From positions 868,001 through 932,000 of the forward strand of contig NC_006040.1 of NCBI RefSeq assembly GCF_000002515.2: a DNA stretch of 64,000 nt, written 5' to 3'. Below are positions 59,830 through 64,000 of this stretch, piece by piece (the stretch's first letter is position 1; the number at the start of each line of letters is the position of its first letter). The notes beneath the pieces were generated by a model. The model was given only the letters and a program-made list of their open reading frames with translations. It was not told the DNA's origin and did no database searches. The position numbers and the translations under genes were made by a program. The DNA comes from Kluyveromyces lactis (taxonomy: Eukaryota; Ascomycota; Saccharomycetes; Saccharomycetales; Saccharomycetaceae).

Positions 59830-60707
59830 TAATATTAATTATTAGTAATTACTACTGTCACCGTCTTTCTTACTTATCAGAGCTGGTTTCCTTTCCTTTT
59901 CCTCTAAGTAGTAGGTTGCGCCTGTCGTATTTAATACCAAAGTGAGTGAGAAAATGCACCTATATTTATACACTGACACTAACAATTGGAACATGACAAG
60001 CTTTCTCATTAAGCAAGCGTTGTCTGATTTGAAAGTATTTCGTAAAACCTTAGAAAAGGTTGAAATTCAACAATATTTAACAGGTTCTCTGTAAATGAAA
60101 ACCCAATCTCCGATAGTGGTGCCCAGAACATCCGTTGGATTTCAGAGTAGATTCGATTGTATAAACTTCCGGTTACATAGTGCATGTTAGAGTCTGTGTT
60201 GGGCCGTATACTCCCTGATTCACTGACCTTATTGTTCGAAAACTTACACATCTTACAGCAGCCTCGGTGTAGATTTAAGGCTCGACTATATCTATTGAAA
60301 TCTACTACTTACTTCAATTAAGCCGAGAGAGAGAGAGAACTTGCTTTGGTTTCTTTGACTGTTTGATCCACTATAGTGAGTATTATTGTTTTATTTTATA
60401 ATATCAAGTGCTCTGTAGTTCAAGGTTATTCGTCATGAGCGCACTGGTACGGCACTCACCGTTGATAGGGTTGGGGTTCCTTCAAAGCACCGTTTACCCT
60501 AAAAAGGTCACGTGTTATTTTTCGACTTGCATGTGGAAATGTCATTCGAGCATTGGAAAAGTTATTGGTATAAGAACGACGTCGATGAGGACAACGGTAC
60601 CAACGAGAAGGATCTGTTCAAGCGGTAGATTGTTGTTACAGTTTGGTTCTCGAGCAAGACAGAAGCAGGAAGATCTAGACTACCAGCAAGCAATACTACG
60701 TAGAAAC
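59830..60707. other. Divergent region TDA4 / ADO1
   Basis: This 878-bp region includes a (GA)7 tract (60325-60338) and TCACGTG (60508-60514). The ADO1 frame is open and ATG-initiated from 60435; see the findings. An 80-codon minus-strand frame (60009-60251) is not supported. Confidence 0.6.
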
Positions 60708-61733
60708 ATGGCACAACATCCTAAGGTTATTTGTCTTGGTAATCCATTATTGGATATCCAAGTTGACGTTACAGAGTCCTATTTGGCAAAGTACGGTTTG
60801 AAGAGCAACGACGCAATCTTGGTAGAAGCTGGTTCTGGTGATGCTAAGTTGAACATTTTCGATGAGATCGTCGAGATGGAAGATGTCAAGTTTGTTGCTG
60901 GTGGTGCTGCTCAAAACACCGCTAGAGGTATCGCATATGTATTGGGTAAAGATCAAGTTGGTTACTTCGGTTCTGTTGGTGAGGACAAGTTCTCTGCCAG
61001 ACTATTGAAGGAAAACGATGCTGCTGGTGTCATCTCTTTGTACCAAGTGCAAAAGGATATCAGCACTGGTAAGTGTGCAGCATTGATCACTGGTCATGAT
61101 AGATCTTTGGTCACCGACTTGGCTGCTGCCAACCATTTCACTCCAGATCATTTGGACAAGCACTGGGATTTGGTTGAATCTGCTTCTTTGTTCTACATTG
61201 GTGGGTTCCACTTGACCGTGTCTCCAGAAGCTATTGTCAAGTTGGGTAAGCACGCTCAAGAAAACAACAAACCTTTCATCTTGAACCTGTCTGCTCCATT
61301 CATTCCAGCCTTCTTCAAATCTGCTTTGGAACAAGTCTTGCCATACACTACTTACGTTATTGCCAACGAATCTGAAGCTGCCGCTTACGCTGAATCTTTC
61401 GGTGTCGAAGCTGACAAAGAAGACTTAGCAGCAATCGCTAAGCATATTGTCGGTGATTCCAAGACAAGAACCGTTATCTTCACTCACGGTTTGGAACCTA
61501 CTGTTTCTGTTTCTGCTGAAGGTACCAACACCTACGATGTTGTCCCATTGGACCCTTCCAAGATTGTTGACACTAACGGTGCTGGTGACGCCTTCGCTGG
61601 TGGTTTCGTCGCTGGTTTGGCTCAAGGTAAGTCTTTGGAAACTGCCATTGCTCAAGGTCAATGGTTAGCTGCGCTATCTATTCAGGAAGTTGGTCCATCT
61701 TACCCAGCTGAAAAGAAGCAATTCCAGGCCTAA
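60708..61733 (+). CDS. ADO1: Ado1, adenosine kinase
   Basis: The ATG at 60708 gives 341 residues (S. cerevisiae Ado1 is 340), beginning MAQHPKVICLGNPLLDIQVD. The enzyme phosphorylates adenosine to AMP and so drains adenosine made by S-adenosylhomocysteine hydrolysis. It is a PfkB/ribokinase-family protein: GGAAQNTARG (about 65-74) binds substrate, and NGAGDAFAGGF (about 291-301) carries the catalytic Asp and anion hole. Codon bias is strong from this ATG on and weak upstream, which supports this start. The same frame stays open for 100 codons upstream, with an ATG at 60435. It is YJR105W. Confidence 0.96.
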   Translation: MAQHPKVICLGNPLLDIQVDVTESYLAKYGLKSNDAILVEAGSGDAKLNIFDEIVEMEDVKFVAGGAAQNTARGIAYVLGKDQVGYFGSVGEDKFSARLLKENDAAGVISLYQVQKDISTGKCAALITGHDRSLVTDLAAANHFTPDHLDKHWDLVESASLFYIGGFHLTVSPEAIVKLGKHAQENNKPFILNLSAPFIPAFFKSALEQVLPYTTYVIANESEAAAYAESFGVEADKEDLAAIAKHIVGDSKTRTVIFTHGLEPTVSVSAEGTNTYDVVPLDPSKIVDTNGAGDAFAGGFVAGLAQGKSLETAIAQGQWLAALSIQEVGPSYPAEKKQFQA

Positions 61734-62172
61734 TCTGTTCACTTATACTGAACGACGCTAATACTTTAACCCAGATATATCCATTTTTTTTTCTTATATA
61801 TGAATATACTGTGTATTATTTGTACTTCGAATTTGACGTGATCAATTACTTCAATATATTAAAATTAAATGCTAATACTTGATACATTGCTCGACTGGAT
61901 CGTCTGGTAGTAGTTTGACTGTCGCGTTAGCGCTGTTTTCTTAAGTTCTGTCCTTTCTCTTGGTTCAAGGTTACAAAAACGTCTATTTCTGGATTTATGT
62001 CAAAAGACAATTACATTTCAGAAAGAACCTTAAAAGTACATCAACTTAAGATACAGGCTATTACAGACAACTCTATCTTAAGGGTTATCGGTACGGTTGA
62101 AAGAGGAGAACACAATTGTAGGGCATACCTCTGCTATTTGGTTTTTTTTGGCTTTCGTGTTGGTTCTAGACT
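61734..62172. other. Intergenic region ADO1 / ECM27
   Basis: This 439-bp region is the ADO1 3' end, with a T8-9 run near 61785, and the ECM27 promoter. Nothing else is recognised. Confidence 0.6.
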
Positions 62173-64000
62173 ATGAACAGTGAGCCGGGATTATGGCTTA
62201 GACTCACTCATCCACTGCATTTGTACGATGGTGTTGAGAAGCTAACTATCCCTTTCATGGCCGGAACTATAACACAGTTAACACTTTGTTTCGTTTTGCT
62301 AGGTATATGTGCATCAGATCATCTATGTCCCAATGTGGCTTATTTGACAAAGAGTGGGAATACAAGCAAAGGAGTGATAGCATCTATTCTTTTAGCATGG
62401 TGTAATTCATCTCCGGATCTCTTCTCCAACTTGATATCCTGGCTTAATTCAGAGTCACCTGCGACTTTGTCCTTGGGAGAAGTTTTAGGATCGTGCGGGA
62501 TAATTATATGCATTATCCAAGGGCTGTTGTTCTACTGTATGAAGGAACAATTGGACTTGACCATTGTCCAACGGAATTCGTTGGTGACGGACCTTTTATT
62601 TGCATTATTAGCCATGACTTGTGTATTATGGATTGTAGTCGCCAATTCCGTTACTTGGTATGCCTCGTTTATAATGGTTGCCATCTACGTTATGTACGTA
62701 GTGTCAAAGATGAAATTGCATGATAGCTTGCAGGGTACTGATGATTCGAACAAAGACAATATCATAGTAGGTAGCGGTCGATTAGAAAATGGGTTCACTA
62801 TGGACGGTAGCATACGTCCGTCCTTGCTAGAAACGATGGACTTAAATATAGTCATTCAGATGTTGGAGAATGCGAATAATAATACAGAGACGATATCAAT
62901 GAACACCGTTCGGCCGAACACTTTTATAGGTTTGCAGTCTGGCCACAGTAAGAATAATAACAGACCTATTACGGAACCTAATCAACGTTTGGATTTCATT
63001 AGCATTACCGGTCATGAAAGAGCGCCTATTTCTACCGCTCCTTCTCAGAATCCATTCAAGCCGTTCTTCGATGATGTCGAATCCGTCGCAGAGATCCCAG
63101 ATACATCACCAGAACCACCACTGACATACCATGACACCATAACAAATTCCACCTTGAGGATGATGAATAGTATGCTTTATACGCTTTTTCCTAATCTTAA
63201 GAACTGGAGTTTGAAAACTTTACAATCCAAAATAATATCCGTCATATTGTCACCAATGGTAATGATGCTTAGGTTATGTGTTCCACAGTATTCTGAAGAG
63301 ACCCGTTTTAACTTCCTCATTATTTTACTGCAAGCAATCCTAGCACCCACTGTGGGTATGCTTGTCATTGAGTCTTTAATAGACGGTTCGGTATCCTTAT
63401 GGTTTTGGTTCATACCTGGAACCCTTGTGATACTATTCCTAGCTGGATTATTTTACTTGAGGTTCAAGAGACTATTATTTTTTGGAACCTCTTTGTACTC
63501 GGACTCAAATAGCCAGAATGAAAGTAACGAACTTGTCATCAAAGTTTCGAATTCTATTGGTATCATCAACAGCATTCTTTGCATTTCGCTTTTAGCCAAT
63601 GTTCTTATTGAAATAATAGAGCTTTACCAAAAACTAACCGGAATATCTAAATCTTTATTGGGGATCACTCTTTTTGCATGGGGCAATTCGATCAGTGACT
63701 TGATGTCAAATTTGGCGATGTCTCAGTTATATCACAAACTACCGATAGCAGATTCTCAAAAGTCAGCAGTTGCCACCAGATTTCTATCAATATCACTAAG
63801 CGCATGTGTAGGAGGTATGCTACTCAACACGACAATTGGTATTGGACTAAGTTCATTGATTGCAATGATCTTCAGGTTCAGAACAAGCGCTGTCCCAGTC
63901 TCATCATCCATCAACATTCAGTTCCTACTGAGCATATCAATTATCTCTTTCACTATCTTTGCATCAATATTCGCTCTCACTCGACATCTAGACCTTATTC
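62173..64000 (+). CDS. ECM27: Ecm27-like sodium/calcium exchanger family protein (partial, runs off the window)
   Basis: An uninterrupted frame from ATG 62173 to the window end encodes at least 609 residues (S. cerevisiae Ecm27 is about 725), so the 3' end is missing. The N-terminal half has hydrophobic helices and the alpha-1 repeat with AWCNSSPDLFSN (about 81-92). A long cytoplasmic loop follows (about 180-340), rich in Asn, Ser and Pro. A second helix cluster then has the matching alpha-2 repeat AWGNSISDLMSN (about 503-514). The paired acidic alpha repeats are those of the CaCA cation/Ca2+ exchangers. It follows ADO1, as YJR106W follows YJR105W. Confidence 0.93.
   Translation, partial: MNSEPGLWLRLTHPLHLYDGVEKLTIPFMAGTITQLTLCFVLLGICASDHLCPNVAYLTKSGNTSKGVIASILLAWCNSSPDLFSNLISWLNSESPATLSLGEVLGSCGIIICIIQGLLFYCMKEQLDLTIVQRNSLVTDLLFALLAMTCVLWIVVANSVTWYASFIMVAIYVMYVVSKMKLHDSLQGTDDSNKDNIIVGSGRLENGFTMDGSIRPSLLETMDLNIVIQMLENANNNTETISMNTVRPNTFIGLQSGHSKNNNRPITEPNQRLDFISITGHERAPISTAPSQNPFKPFFDDVESVAEIPDTSPEPPLTYHDTITNSTLRMMNSMLYTLFPNLKNWSLKTLQSKIISVILSPMVMMLRLCVPQYSEETRFNFLIILLQAILAPTVGMLVIESLIDGSVSLWFWFIPGTLVILFLAGLFYLRFKRLLFFGTSLYSDSNSQNESNELVIKVSNSIGIINSILCISLLANVLIEIIELYQKLTGISKSLLGITLFAWGNSISDLMSNLAMSQLYHKLPIADSQKSAVATRFLSISLSACVGGMLLNTTIGIGLSSLIAMIFRFRTSAVPVSSSINIQFLLSISIISFTIFASIFALTRHLDLI

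Noticed and set aside
60009-60251. 80-codon minus-strand frame in the TDA4-ADO1 interval
   Set aside because: No features beyond being open; likely chance.

Overview
This window is budding-yeast nuclear DNA (Saccharomycetaceae), AT-rich and compact. The GIM5, RTF2 and ERG13 introns carry yeast signals (GTATGT or GTACGT donors, TACTAAC branch points), and almost every gene has a clear Saccharomyces cerevisiae ortholog. Gene order points to a lineage that did not go through the whole-genome duplication: orthologs of S. cerevisiae YER021-YER025 (chromosome V) and YJR105-YJR123 (chromosome X) are interleaved in one run from about 30.3 to 64 kb. With the low GC content and the protein sequences, the best guess is a Kluyveromyces species, K. 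lactis or a close relative. I infer this from recall and could not search it.

Layout. 0-8.9 kb: VPS9, an ASNSD1-like glutamine-hydrolysing protein, RAD10, GIM5 (one intron), UTP14 and PRE8, collinear with YML097C-YML092C. 9.4-24 kb: an intron-containing RTF2, COX14, MSC1, RSC9, RPM2 and an intron-containing ERG13. 24.9-35.1 kb: BUR1, SST2, GCD11 and LEU3. 36-48.5 kb: an MFS transporter, YAT2, RPS5, a structured RNA that I read as the SRP RNA (SCR1), IBA57, ATP2 and PRO3. 49-64 kb: JHD2, ILM1, SRB4, RPN3, STE24, TDA4, ADO1 and the 5' part of ECM27, which runs off the right edge.

The genes are a housekeeping mixture, not one pathway: proteasome (PRE8, RPN3), ribosome production and translation (UTP14, RPS5, GCD11, SRP RNA), mitochondria (COX14, RPM2, IBA57, ATP2), transcription and chromatin (SRB4, BUR1, RSC9, JHD2, LEU3), pheromone pathway (SST2, STE24) and metabolism (ERG13, YAT2, PRO3, ADO1). 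Several promoters carry the expected regulon motifs: PACE (Rpn4) at PRE8 and RPN3, PAC and RRPE at UTP14 and GCD11, and four pheromone response elements upstream of SST2.

I found no transposons, LTRs, tRNAs, centromere, CRISPR or horizontally acquired island, and nothing that I can honestly call a new biological system. The most useful leads are the 6-nt first exon of RTF2, the 520-bp ERG13 intron, the SRP RNA locus, a perfect 17-bp inverted repeat between two converging genes, a Yat2 protein whose usual catalytic histidine position reads Asp, an open presequence-like frame upstream of ADO1, and a possible 64-residue membrane protein upstream of RSC9.
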